Positions 21,129 to 33,112 of a DNA stretch of 64,000 nt are shown one piece after another; within the stretch, counting starts at the first letter, position 1, and each line of letters starts with the position of its first letter. The translations under genes and the position numbers were made by a program. The DNA comes from Desarmillaria ectypa (lineage: Eukaryota > Basidiomycota > Agaricomycetes > Agaricales > Physalacriaceae), in contig JAUDYN010000006.1 in the NCBI GenBank assembly GCA_030407005.1, positions 3,286,001 through 3,350,000 of the forward strand, in the 5' to 3' direction. Below the pieces are notes generated by a model. That model saw nothing but the letters and a program-made list of their open reading frames with translations. It was not told the origin of the DNA and made no database searches.

Positions 21129-24100
21129 CTACCCGAATCCAAGAGGCGCGTCCGTCCACATGTCGATGGTGCTGCTCCCCAGCTCTCCAGCCAATCCCGA
21201 ATCCGCATTGGGAAACTGCAACTGGGACGAGCTTTGAAACGCAGGATAGGCTCCATTTCTCCAGCCTAAGGGAATACCAGCACCGAGCTGACTCGCCGTG
21301 TAATCGTCACAGTAGATTTCATCAACTACAGTGTGAGATCTCATCAATACATATTGAGAACCAAGGAGGAGAAGGTTTTGGTACCACAAGATTGAACTCC
21401 TTGAAGAGGGGTAGTGCGTGGCACAGGATCGTACGAGCTCCGCAAAGGAGCAGTTGTATAGAGAGTGGTCGTTTCATGAGGGTGTGTTAGGGGAACGGTA
21501 GAATCATCCAGTGCCTTTGAGCTCTCTACGGAAGCCATAGCCCTTAACATATTGCTAAGTGCTTCTCAGCGGACACAAATGCAGATCTTCGAAATACTTA
21601 CAGTGAACGACCAGCTACGTTCCACCTGTCGTCGAACAACGTTAGTTCTACTGAGTACGGAAGGGTCTAATACGCACGTATCAGCTGCATCTTTGAAGGT
21701 CGCTAGACATAATTCAAATCCTTCTAGGTCCTTTGCATTAGGAGCATGACCCGCCCGTTTGCTACTCCAGATATTCATAGCGAACACGGCCCCAGAGGTA
21801 AAGGCGCCCGTCTGCGTTTATATGTAAATAATAGAAAGAGAGGAGCGATTGGACGCGTACAATTATGTGAGGAGTGACGATTTTTATTCTAGTCACGTGA
21901 ACCTCGAGGATTCGAGTACAAGATCTGGCAGCATTCGTGCAGATAGCGAGGGAAGGTATGGATAATGGCGAGTTTGTATGTAGAAAGGGCCGATGTACGA
22001 GTATCTGGACCATATAGTAGATGCTGTACAGGCCCGCGGATTGATGCAAGAATATTCCATTCTCGCGTTTGGGATCCCAGCGTACTAAGATAGGGTCAAA
22101 AAGACTTCGAACAAGGACTACTGGAAACATACAATGATTGGGAATCGAGTCCACCCACGCATTCATGGATGAATCTAAATCGGAAACTAGTCGTTGCTCC
22201 CAGCCTTTCCCTGTGAGGCCTGACATGCCTCGACCTTTCTTGATAGAATACAACGTCCTTACCGCAAAGGACATTATTTCGGCTAACCTTATCGAAGCGC
22301 TGAAACAGCTGATTTTTGAAGGCTTGTCCGTCGGTTGATTGAAATGTACTTGGCCATCTGGAGCTATGTCCCAATATTCGTCGTCACATTCAATTGGTGG
22401 CTCTAGATCGAAGCTGTTGCGAATCATTCAGAGAAAGATCATAATCGTAGAACAACGTACTCCTCTTCTTGTACCATGATAGGTCGCCCAATATATAGAC
22501 TCGAGAGTCTATCGAATATGATAAGTGCCCTACATGTAATTCTATCAGCATCTCTTTCGACACCAAAAAAGAGCAAGTATACCAAAAGGATCGCTTCTTG
22601 AGTTCATCAGCGACTGTTAACTTATAACCTTCTGGCTTTCGTCTATGTAGCCCTATCTCTATTGCAGAACGTAGACCAATACCAATGATCATCCAGCTGA
22701 ACTCAGGAATAGAGGCTCCGATTGCATATATGGCCCCGAGCTGTCAGAGCCTTAGCTTGATCGTAGAAAAGCGGTGAAAAAAAGAGCATACAACCGCGAA
22801 CTGGAGTTCATACAAGGACGCAGGGTCATATATCGCATTTTTGAAGATGCGGACCTGCTCGAAGAATCTCCATCCCGAAGAAAGCTTCGAGCTTGGACGT
22901 GCCAAAACTCGCGGGTCGTCAGAATATCGCGAAGCAACTGCCAAGACAAGAAGTAACGTAGCGCCAAAATTATAGTCCCGTAATTGTAGTCCTTCATGAA
23001 CGTGCTTTTCGAATGTAGGCCGATGCAGAATAGGAAAAACTGGGTTAATCGTTTCGAAATAAATGGCAACGAGGCTCTGAATGAGGTCATTGTCGGGATA
23101 TACATAATGAGGAGTTTCAGCTTCAGCCGTCGCTCGCTCCCACTGTCAGAGTTAATGTTCGTAAGCACAAGAAAGATTCAGAGCTGACACAGGACACACA
23201 GGCTGTAAATTGAAGTAATCTCGTAACTGCATCGTATTTTCGCCACCAGTAAATTTCTTTTTGATAGATAGAGCACTGGTGAACAGCGAAAAGCTACTTG
23301 ACGGTCCAAAATAATTCTCGCTAAAGTTCTTGCCATGATGGAGAGACAATTTTTTCATATTTTCCAGGATATCTGGATGCGAAAAATCCTCCTCAGGCTC
23401 GGCTACTTCCGATGATTCGCTCGGTTGTCGGGATGGGCTTGAGTGGGAGTATATCGGCATGTAATCGGATGAGATCTCTCGTCCTGCCACTTCTGGTAGA
23501 TTGACATCCGGATTGAGCTATGACGACTGAGAAAACGTCGGACACTCAACAAAAAATTCGGACCTCTTTTAGCATAGTTTCCAGCTGGTTCATACGCCGT
23601 TCCAATTTCTGTACATGTCTGTTAACCGCTTCGTTATCTCAGGCACAAACGAATAGTATATGACAACGCGCCTGTCATATTCTTGTCTCTCTGTGTATGA
23701 AGCGACAAAAAAGGATTCTTGAGTATTGCTGCCAAAATCAGGGCCAAGTTAAGCGTAGATATAAATAAGACCAACACTGGCTTTGGTCCACGTTTCTGAA
23801 AGTAATGCTTGAATTCGTGAAATCCATCAAAAATTGAAAGCGCACCTTTATTAGATCTGTATGTGTGCAGTCTGCTTCGAACGCGATACAGTTTGAACAA
23901 CGATTGCCTGGTGTGGTAGCACTATCGCCTGTACAGAAAGTTTCATAATTTTTAAAAGCCAGGAAAAGCTCATAATTATACATTTAACTGGGTGGAAATA
24001 GATCAGCGACCGAAAAAAGCATTAACAAGAACAAATTTGTTGCTGGGCTGGCAATCCGAGCGCTTCGCTGTCGGATTGTGCACCGTTACAGGCATCGCGT

Positions 24101-24296
24101 TGATTCTGCGGAAAGTCCAGCGCTCGACATTGCCGAAACGCGTCACCATCACAGATTCCGGCGCGGATTGGAGTCAAACGTGTCACCGTATCAATGTTGA
24201 GGGGAGCTCACCTTTCTTTTTACGGCACCTATCGCATGCGCCAGTCAACCTCCTCTTCTTAGCAAGTATTGTCTGAGTACTATCATCGTCCGTCAT
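21129..24296 (-). CDS. Zn2Cys6 transcription factor with fungal_trans domain, copy 1
   Basis: The predicted protein has 724 residues from 15 exons: 24296-24212, 23987-23982, 23928-23846, 23795-23776, 23618-23564, 23517-23200, 23142-22792, 22740-22583, 22529-22461, 22413-22133, 22084-21861, 21811-21678, 21625-21602, 21554-21385 and 21325-21129. All phases agree and introns use GT-AG, although the donors after exons 4 (GTTGGT) and 5 (GTCCGA) are weak. Residues 21-48 form the binuclear zinc cluster (CDRC, C31, CSNC, C48), which binds DNA in this family. A basic KRGPK linker and a short coiled coil (LERRMNQLETMLKE) follow. LQPWE begins the middle domain, and GRPIMVQEEDFDLEPP and SIPNHLRWDP are typical of the fungal-specific regulatory domain. 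It is probably a nuclear regulator of the neighbouring hydrolase genes; that role is inference. It is much more similar to copy 2 than to copy 3. Confidence 0.85.
23982..23987 (-). other. 6-nt microexon TTAAAT of the regulator
   Basis: Exon 1 ends after a single G and exon 3 starts with GC. Inserting TTAAAT (acceptor CCCAG before it, donor GTATAA after it) gives Val-Lys-Cys and restores the third cysteine with C-x6-C spacing. Without it the zinc cluster has only five cysteines. The same six bases with AG and GT borders occur at 46103-46108 and 29818-29823 in the paralogs. Confidence 0.8.
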
Positions 24297-24660
24297 GGTA
24301 GTATGGAGAGTGAAGGGGGCGTTTCATTTTTGGAGAAACAAAAGTCAATTGGAACACTGTTACGCGAGCAGTTTACTTCTATTTGCCTAAGCTGTATCAG
24401 CATGAAGCATATATAATACTTCCGTCACTCGGATCGTCTTCGTACGTATCTTCGGCTGCCTGAGATACAAGTTTAACTGACGGCCAGCATGAATTCCAGG
24501 GACTTGACGTAATTTCCTAGGATTCTTTGCGCGTGTGCAGTTACGCATCAAGCATGTGTAGCAATTACGTCACTTAGATCGCTTGCAATCGAGAGAGAGT
24601 TAGAAATGCCTCTCCTCTGCTTCGTCAGTCTTCGTATCCTCGGCGGCCCGATATCCGAGT
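24297..24660. promoter_or_regulatory. Upstream region of regulator copy 1
   Basis: The 5' flank of the regulator is similar to 46418-46606 at copy 2. Here it contains an internal duplication: the CCAGCATGAAT...GACTTGACG stretch appears near 24485 and again after the solo LTR near 25326, but only once at copy 2. No specific binding site can be named. Confidence 0.4.
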
Positions 24661-24665
24661 TCAAC

Positions 24666-25317
24666 TGTCATGGATCTTGAGTATCTGTAAACTCGGTGCA
24701 TGAGTCAACGCATGCCTACACTCGGCCTTCTCGGTCCTAGCAGTGACTCACACATAATTTTCTTTTACTTTCTCTATTCTTCTTGCTCATACTAGAATAT
24801 AATAGAACATTGTAGAATATTCATGACTCGAGCCTTTTAGTATATAAATACCATCTGTAACCTTGTAGAATAAAGAAATCAAGCTACTCATCTTCAAGTC
24901 CACTTCATTGTGTGAACTAAGCATCTGATCGGTTACGCCTAGCGCTTGCCAATCTCCTCGCTTCCTGACTACGCCTAGCGCTTGTCAGAAACCTCATCAG
25001 TTACGCCTAGCGCTTGCTGAACAACTTGTTGGATACGCCAAGCGCTTTCCGACACCAATCCGAAGACTACGCCTAGCGCTTGTCTTCATCTACAGCCCAT
25101 AATAGCTCCGCGCTCACCAGCTGCTTCCTACAGTAACTGCTTCGCACTTACTGACCCCTTTACCTCGCAAACTGGACCTCTCAGGTCTCCTCACGAACCC
25201 TTGCCGGAATCTATTCTATTCCCTAACGACATACATCTCTATAACATATCCTACCTCGCTTCGATCATCACTTGTCGCCCCTCACTCTCATGTCCTGATT
25301 TCGGCAGATTCCTAACA
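24666..25317 (+). repeat. Solo LTR, 652 bp, with 5-bp target duplication
   Basis: It starts TGTCATGGATC and ends TTCCTAACA. It is flanked by TCAAC at 24661-24665 and at 25318-25322. The related segment at copy 2 has one TCAAC (46607-46611) and no LTR, so this is the empty site. TATATAAATA near 24840 is a likely promoter TATA box. The internal region is gone, as after recombination between two LTRs. Truncated relatives are at 16880-17066, 20325-20561 and 50590-50915. The superfamily is not certain. Confidence 0.88.
24934..25082 (+). repeat. Five-unit repeat of TACGCCTAGCGCTTG in the LTR
   Basis: Units start at 24934, 24970, 25002, 25034 and 25068, spaced 32-36 nt apart. The fourth has two changes. 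Each contains the palindrome AGCGCT. The regular spacing inside an LTR suggests repeated binding sites or a minisatellite; which one cannot be told. Confidence 0.8.
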
Positions 25318-25525
25318 TCAACTGACCAGCATGAATGCTAGAGACTTGACGCAATTTCATAGGTTCTCTGCCCATACGCTCTATCTTTTCAGCGCCCATA
25401 TTGCAAAACATTTCTCAAACTCAGCATGGTACAGGTCTGTCCATTCTTTAGTCTCATCTGCTGGAATGCTCATGTGGGACTGAGCCTTTACAAGAAGGCA
25501 GTACCTGAAAGGTCTTGGGATCATG

Positions 25526-25900
25526 TCAATCTGCATATAACTTGTGTCGTGGGGAGGCAGTACGAAGGGTGATGCACTGGTTTTCCTCGACTCGGCACTG
25601 CGTACTTCCCATTGTGGATCCCGCTGTCATATTAAAAGACGAGGATTGGGATGTTGGTGTGTGGAGTGGGAGGGCGTAGACGTCGAGTGTGTGCCAGTTG
25701 GTTGGGCCATATTCTCGTGGAGTTTTCTCAATCAACGTGCATTTGATGGGATGAATGTGTTTAGTGCTGTTCATGAGCAGTGTTACTGGTACAGAAAACT
25801 GAAGAAAAAAGATGTACTAGGCAGCAAGACATCATTTATTTCTCTCCCCTTGGACCTGTGCTATTCGCTCCGCAGCTTGTTAGGCATTTGCAGCTATTAC
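25526..25900 (-). pseudogene. Remnant of the alpha/beta hydrolase, second copy
   Basis: The minus strand reads EYGPTNWHTLDVYALP near 25700 and a decayed YDSGIHNGK where the first copy has YNGGFYMGART. Upstream there is an N-terminal stretch similar to 19300-19390. Stops and a large deletion remove the catalytic part. A similar, shorter remnant lies near 46800-46930. It sits between regulator copies 1 and 3, matching the duplicated gene order. Confidence 0.5.
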
Positions 25901-26969
25901 TTGTGCATCTTATATCACAAGAGAATAGACCGCATGTACGATGATGTATTGAGCAACTGGTGGGCTGCCTGACTTGAATGAAGATGAGTAGTGAGAGGTG
26001 TTGTATACTCTGTAGTCCCCAGCCCAAATGTAATTAGTGTGCGAGGAACACAGAACGTCAGACATCAGGCCTGCTCGAAAGAGATTGACTCGGCTGTCAC
26101 GTAAATACCAAACCGGCGGCGTACACTGAAAACGAGCCTGAGCTTATAGGTGCTGGATGAGTTCAAGCAAATTCAAATTGGAGCCAGAACCGAGTCACGT
26201 AACAATCACAACCTTTCCCTTTTCGACTCCTTGCTCATCGACAAGTGATGGTTCTCACCACTCCCGTCTGTGCAAGGACAACATCAATGTCACTGTTGTT
26301 TGAACATACCTCCATCCCCAACCCTTATTTTTCTGTATACAGAAATGTGTTAGAATGAGCGGTAATTCTCCAGCGCTCATCCGGATTTGAGCAGGGAACC
26401 GTCGCAAACAGGTGAGGGTTGTCTTCCTTCAGTTAACTGTTTATCTACGTGCCGTGTACACTAATAGAAGCAACAGGATACAATCAATAAAGCCCTTGCC
26501 TGACAGCCGATGATCCCGACATCAACTGCGCTGTGATGTGCGACACTTGATACTCCAACAAAATGGGCTCACATCCGCCTTGATCCGTATCCGGAAAATA
26601 TCGATGTAGCCAGTGCATTAATAAGCGCCGTCACAAGGAAAACACTGCAGTCCACACGTCATCTCGATGTTAATTGTGGCCAAGACTCTATCATTCTGCA
26701 CAGAAGCTGGTAGGGTTGCACACAAAATGCCTAGGTCAGGTTTTCTATATCATACAAAGAGAACTATAATACATCATTACTTGTATATACATCTGCATTT
26801 ACAGTGAGAATTACAATCAAACATGTTGGTAGCGGCGCCGCTACAAGATTTGTCAACGCCATTCATTAGTTCTGGGTGCCACGCTTATAACATAGGCATT
26901 CCACTCCGAGAGACTACGGGTCATGTCACATCAACAAACCTCACCAAAAGACAGGCAAGGAAGGATATC
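25901..26969. other. Intergenic, duplicated flank of regulator copy 3
   Basis: No gene can be supported. About 26860-26960 is similar to 21010-21120 downstream of regulator copy 1, so the duplication includes the 3' flank. Confidence 0.4.
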
Positions 26970-29900
26970 CTACCTAAACCCAAGAGGCGCGTCAGTCCAC
27001 ATGTCGATAGTCGCTCCAGACAACCCTGATTCCGTATTAAGGTATGGCGGCTGGGCTAAGCTTGAGAACCCAAGGTGAGGTTCGTTTGTCCGGTATAATG
27101 GCAGATCAGCGCCAAGCTGACTCGTCAGATAATCGTCCCAGTATACTTGTTCACCTGACATGTCAGATCTCATTAATTAATATTAAAGACAAAAGGGAGA
27201 ACATAACGGTACAAAAGGACTGACCACTTTGAAAAAGTGCAGTTTGTGGCACGGTATCGTAGGAACTCCATATAGAAGCAGCTGGAACGAGAGTAACATT
27301 TTATTGAAGTCTTGTTGGGGGAATGAGGAGGTTGTCTAATGCTTTGGTACGCTCCACGGAAGCCATAGCCTTGAACAGGATGCTACGAGCCCTTTCAAAA
27401 CGGTTGTACAAACGCAAGTTTTTGCGATAAACCTACAGTGAAGGCTCAGCTATAATCCACCTATTGACTGCACAACGTTAGCTCCATTCAAGTACTGAAG
27501 GTCCCAACACGCACGTATCAGTAGCATATTCGAAGGTGGCTAGACACACTTCAAAGCTAGCAAGGTCCTTTGCATTAGGAGCATGACCCGCCCGTTTGCT
27601 ACTCCAGATATTCATAGCGAACACGGCACCAGAGGTGAATGCACCCATCTGCGTTTAGGCGTAAATAATAGAAAGAGAGGAGTGACTAGACGCGTACAAC
27701 TATTTGAGGATTGACGGTCCTTATTCTAGCCATGTGAACTTCAAGGATTCCAGTACACGACTTCGCCACGTTTGTGAAGATAATAAGGGAAGGCATGGAT
27801 AATGGTGAATCTGTGCGTAGAAATGGACGATGTATGAGTATCTGAAGCATGTAGTAGATGCTATACAGGGCCGCGGATTGATACAAGAATATTGCATTGT
27901 CGCATTTGGGATCCCAACGTACTAAGACAAAGTCCATGAGATGTCAAACAGAGGCCACTGGACACATACAATGACCGGGGATCGAATTCACCCACGCATT
28001 CAGGGATGAATCCAACTCGCCAACTAGTCGTTGCTCCTAACTCTTTCCCGTGAGACCTAGCATGTTTCGAGCTTTCTTGATAGGATATAATGTCTTCATG
28101 ACAACGGACATAATTTCGCTTAACTTTATCGAAGCGATGAAATAGCTGATTTTTGTAGGTTCACCAGGCGGTTGATTGAAATGTAGTTGGCCTTCTGGTG
28201 CTATCTCCCAATTTTCGTCGTCGCACTCAACTGGCAGCTCTAGGTCTAACCTGGAATAGTTTGTTGAACAGGAGCTTAGTAATCTGTAGAAACAACGTAC
28301 TCCTCATAGCGGGATATCCGATATATAGTCCTATGTGTCTATCCATTGCAACAATGGCCCCGTATTCGTCAACATCTTGCATTGACACCAACTTGAACGG
28401 AGGTACGTGTACCAAAACGATCGCTTCTTGAGCTCGTCTTCGGCTGTGAAATTGTATCCTTCCGGCTTTCGTCTATGTAGTCCTATATCTATCGCAAACG
28501 TAGTCCAACCCCGATCATGGTCCAGCCGAGCTCAGGAACAGAAGTCCCAAGGGTGTATATGCCCCCGAGCTATCAGGGTGTCCTTTAGTTAGATGGAGCA
28601 AGAAGGCAATTCCGGCTTACAACAGCGACCTGAAGTTCATACAAGCATGGAGGAGCGTAAACTACTTTCTTGAAGATGCAGACCTGCTCGAAGAATTTCC
28701 ATCCTGAAGAAACCTTGGAGCTGGGACTTGCCAAAACTCGCGGGTCGTTAGAATATCGCGAAGCAACTGCCAAGACAAGAAGTAATGCAGCGCCGAAATT
28801 ATGGTCTTGCAAATGTAATCCATCGTCGATGTGCTTTTCGAAAGTAGGTCGGTGCAGAATCGGATTAATCGGATTAATTGTTTCGAAATAAATGGCAACG
28901 AGGCTCCGAATGAAGTCATTGTCGGGATATACATAACGAGGAGTCTCAGCGTCGGCTGTTGCCCGTTCCCACTAATGGAGTCAAGGCTCGTGAATCACAA
29001 ACACCAAAGACTCGAAGGCAAGACACACAGGCTGTAAATCGAAATGTTCTCTGAATTGTACCATATTCTCGTTGTCCATAGACTTCTTCGTGATAGATAT
29101 GACATCTGTGAAGAGCGTAAGACTGCTTGAACGTCCAAAATACCTCTGGCTAAAGTTCTCGAAATGGTGGTGTGACAATCTTTTCAAGCTTTTCATGAGG
29201 TCCGGGTGTGAAAAGTCCTCCTCCGGCTCGGTGATCTCAGGTGATTGGCTCCCTTGTCGAGATATACTGGCGTACATGGATGTCGGCAGATGCTCGGCCG
29301 GAGTCTCTCGTCCCGCCGTTTCTTTGGGTAAGTTGACGTCCGGACTGAGCTACGGCAACTCAGAGGGTGCCTCAGACCAGACGGAGAGCATTCGCACCTC
29401 TTTGAGTATACGCTCCAACTGATTCACACGTCGTTCCAAGCTGTGCACATAGCTGTTGGCCACCTTGTTAGCATATGCGAGATCCAAGAGCGCACGGAAA
29501 CATGCCTAAGGTCCGGCCCATGTCTCTTTGAGCTCGAAGCGGCAGAAGGGGGATCTCGTGTATGGCTACTAAAATCGGTGACAAATTTGTGTCGATACAG
29601 ATAAAACGAACCTTGGTTTTGACCCACGCCTCTGTACAGAATAAGATGGCATCGTGAATTCCAACGAAGAGTGAAGGCATACCTTGATTAGATCTGCATG
29701 CGTGCACCCTGCATTGAATACACAATTTGAACAACGATTGCCTTGCGCGGTTGCGCTATCACCTGTAGTGAAAGAATTTTTGGATTCTTTCAAGGTGAGA
29801 AACGTCGATAAGTATACATTTAACTGGGGAAAACAATCAGTTTCTAGGTCCGGATAATCATATTGGGAAAAAGGAAATTGTCGCTAGACTGGCAATTCCT

Positions 29901-30175
29901 CAGATCACTGCATTTTGGACAGAGTTCTGTGGAAATTTGTAATGTACTACCCTCCGCTGCAAGTGTTGCGTATATTCTATGAAAATTCCACGTACTCGAA
30001 GACATGACGCGTCGCCACGCCGCACGCCGGATTTCAGCGGATCCATGTCCGATACCGCACACCAATGTTAATGTTTTTAAGCGGGCTCACCTTTCTTGTT
30101 ACGACATCTGTCACATGAACCAGCCAGTCTCTACTTTGTGGTAGGTACTTCGTAAGAACTGTTGTAGTCGGCCAT
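26970..30175 (-). pseudogene. Zn2Cys6 transcription factor, copy 3, pseudogene
   Basis: It has the same exon layout as copy 1 but is more diverged. Breaks seen: TAG in exon 1 just before the zinc cluster (after VPTTK); one residue lost between the last two cysteines (C-x5-C); a one-base deletion in the exon after the LGG start (near 28500); about 12 bases missing in the GRP-VQEED exon (near 28310); and TAG for a conserved Trp near 28040. The 6-nt microexon TTAAAT (29818-29823) and its splice borders are kept. The C-terminal exon (…TIDMWTDAPLGF) is open. It cannot make the full factor. Confidence 0.85.
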
Positions 30176-30743
30176 GGTGAGCAGTTCAGACAAGCGTCAG
30201 GAATTGAGGTTGAATGCACCAACCAAATCCCTCGATCGGAGTAGATCGGAGTCAATCGGCTTGGCACTGCCGGTCCATTTCAAGTTTAACCATTAACCGG
30301 GACTCGAGTGTCTTTCTTTTTGGTGCAAGTATCGCGAAGACCCCGCTTGTTAAATATGATACAAGTACATCTACTCTTCAAGCTTCTCCGTGACTCTGCT
30401 GTCATTTGCTCAATTTGCCCTGCCTTGAGTGCTCCCCAAGGTGGGATTCCTTGAGGATTACATGGCAAGGATTATGTATAGCTCTGCAACACTCCTTTGC
30501 TATCGCTTTGTACTTGGCAGTGCATCTATGAGGAAGTCGGCGAAGGAGGATTACGATTATTATGAGATAGAACGCTCGTTTTACATGGGTAATACACTAG
30601 TCTTTCTCGAGGTTCTGCATAATTCACGGCAATGTAGAGCCATTCAAGTTGGCCAAGCTCGGCCTTTTCTAACAGTTCTTCTTCCTTCCCTCATCCCTAC
30701 GCTTGTACTGGGTACTTTTCGGTTTGAACTCTCAAATAAAGTC

Positions 30744-31000
30744 ATGGGTTGGCGTCATTTTCTCTGATGCCTGATCCTTCGTACGCATCTAGGTGTTTTG
30801 ATGGGTTCCTGCTTGTGCTCGTCAATCGATGCGACTTTCTGGTATCTGAAGCTTTAACTCTCGCTGGTATTAGGTGGTGCTCATAACTCCATAGATCTTT
30901 GGATAAATTTCCATGATATTGTCATTACACTCGAACTTGAGAAATCATGGTCTACGCTGCTACTGTTGCATACACGTTGCTATTATACACATCTTCGTAA
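30744..31000 (+). pseudogene. Broken copy of the four-helix membrane protein
   Basis: MGWRHFL then a TGA stop, where the intact gene at 47042 has MRWHHFLCC. The alignment continues through LGVL and the second exon start (ALTLAG-like) to about 31000 with frameshifts. The rest of the gene is not found. It lies between regulator copy 3 and epoxide hydrolase 1, as the intact copy does in the second module. Confidence 0.6.
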
Positions 31001-31173
31001 TATCGAGGCCATTAAAATCTCAATCGCCGCTCTTTTCAAATCACCCTGTTCTAAACGGTAGTCATGCATTGGTAATGCCACTGAGAACAAAGTTTCATTC
31101 GCCGTCTTTGAGCATCAGCTCCCGCCGCTCCATTACATATTCGATTTCCAAGTCAGCAACGATATCATTACGG

Positions 31174-32395
31174 TTACAGTTCCCTAAGCCAGCTCAACAA
31201 ATCCCGGTTGACCTCATCCTTCGCCTCCCACATCACCCAATGGCAAGCCTCGTATTCATGAATGGTCGCTTTCTTACATTTATCAACGGTCACTATTTTA
31301 TTGACGGAACTGAGACAGACAAAGTCCTTCAGTGCACCGCCGAAGAAGACTGGCATTGCGACCTCGAAGTTCTCCTCTGGTGCTACTGTAATTAGACGTG
31401 AGAAACGAAGAACTATGGACAAATTGCGAATTAGCACACCCTTGTTATCCTCGGCGTCAATTCCCGAGGTCACGACTTTGTACCAGTTTAGGCAACTGGC
31501 CATGCCGCCGTCAAGGAGTTCTTTCTTATGGAAGTCCTTCTCCTAAATGGTGGGTGAGATATATACATTGAGAACAAAAGTACTATGGCGAACCTCCTCG
31601 GTGATGTACGAAGCCAATGGACCGTCAGTCTTGCCCTGCAAGAGGTACGCCTTCAGAGCATCGGTGGGAGCTAAATCTGTAATCATCAGCTTTGGGTCCT
31701 GCGCATACAAGAGTCTCAAGAATGACTCCATATTATCTTCAATGATCTTGTCGGCACCATCTGAGTAGAAGGACCAATATCCGAAGATTTCATAGCCAAA
31801 AGTTTTTTTGGACTGCAAGATGATTTGGGTTATTGCGCCTGCAGAGATGGAAGAGCATACTAAGGCCAGCATCGGTTCGTAGTAATCTTTTTCTGTGCCA
31901 GGTGGGAAGTATCCGACGGCTAAGAAGCCGAACGCGGTGAATCGATCGGGGTAGTAATTGGCGAGACGGCTGATGATCTTGCAACCCCTTCAGATTGATG
32001 AGAAGGGCAGTAAGAACACGTTGGCAACGAGTAATTAAAGCGGAGAAGACGAACCAGTCGTGTCCAATGGCAACAACACGGGATATATTCTCCGCGTCTA
32101 TTAGCTCTACTAAATCTTTCGTGAGAACGGTCGACTGGTAGTCGGCGACATCGACAGGCTTCGAAGACCCCCCGTAGCCGAGCATATCTGGAACTACGAG
32201 ACCGTAACCCTCATTGTCGAAGAAGGGAACTTGGTGCCGCCAGTCAAAGGAGGTGCTGGGAAAGCCATGGAGGAAAAGCAAGTAGGGTTTGGCGCTATCT
32301 TTTGAGGACGAGAAGAAATAGTGGTAGGTATGGCCGTGAGAGGTCGTGAAGTCTTTGACAGGGAGGAATCCATGATGGGCTTTAGAGGCTGTCAC
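31174..32395 (-). CDS. Epoxide-hydrolase-like alpha/beta hydrolase, copy 1
   Basis: The predicted protein has 333 residues from five exons (32395-32055, 31987-31861, 31812-31594, 31542-31440, 31385-31174), with phases consistent and GT-AG borders. HGFP (43-46) is the oxyanion loop. GHDWG (Asp113) is the nucleophile elbow of soluble epoxide hydrolases and is split by intron 1. LKDFV (Asp near 284) and CHW (His312) would complete the triad. These enzymes open epoxides to diols in the cytosol; the substrate here is unknown. There is no signal peptide. The start is odd: relative to copy 2 a one-base deletion puts the MDSS start out of frame, and an upstream ATG (32395) in the right frame takes over. 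The neighbours are a regulator pseudogene and an F-box gene. Confidence 0.85.
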
Positions 32396-33112
32396 AAACC
32401 CTGCGTTGGTTAAATAAGCAGCTGAGCTGAAGTAGCGATCGGGAAAGTAACAGGGTCTCGTGCATCTTTTACCCCAGTAACGACTATTCGGTCAAAGACG
32501 TGCCGTTGCTCACAGACTCCAATCGTGCTCGTCGAATACTTACAAATACAAATATTGATACACTTCCGACACCTATACTGACAGGGAAGAGGGAAAGAGC
32601 AATGTCAGATTCGTATGCGAGGTGAGCTTCGATGAAACGCATAACCTTAATCCTCAGGATCAGGTTTTCAGCAAATCCATGCCTCCAGAGTAACTATATC
32701 ACAGCTTGATAAGTAGGAGTTGATTAAACTGAAGTGACCTACCATCATAACAGTCAAAGCGGTACCGATCGGGTTCACTGTTCCATTTTCCGCTTATAGC
32801 AAAAAGGTACATCCTCGTTGGGTATCTCGTCAGAGAACACAGTCAACGCCATCATTCGAAGTGGTGTTGGTGTTATCGAAGAACAGGCAACCTCGGTCTC
32901 GGCCCGATATACCCGAAAAAGCACAATCAAGGAACCATCACGCTGAAATTTTCAGAGTCATTCACTGTCAACTATATCCATGACGATATCTCGAATCGGA
33001 CGTCCATAGTATTCTCCTCTAAACGGTATCAACGGCGATTATATTGTTCTCGCAAAAGGATAGTTACCGTCAGAGCTCGCTTTGGCAAGACAAGAGCGAA
33101 GTTGGAAGGTGA
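32396..33112. other. Intergenic between divergent genes
   Basis: It holds the 5' flanks of the epoxide hydrolase (minus) and the F-box gene (plus). A short minus-strand stretch near 32850 (MALTVFSDEIPNEDVPF) could be a small exon, but no splice partner was found. No promoter element can be named. Confidence 0.35.

Noticed and set aside
23634..23900. Open frames through introns of the regulator (also 45755-46021 and 29468-29734)
   Set aside because: They read through GT-AG introns; the spliced model gives family motifs with consistent phases in three copies.
31262..31546. Plus-strand open frame opposite epoxide hydrolase 1
   Set aside because: Shadow of the sp-1 codon pattern on the opposite strand; the minus-strand gene explains the conservation.
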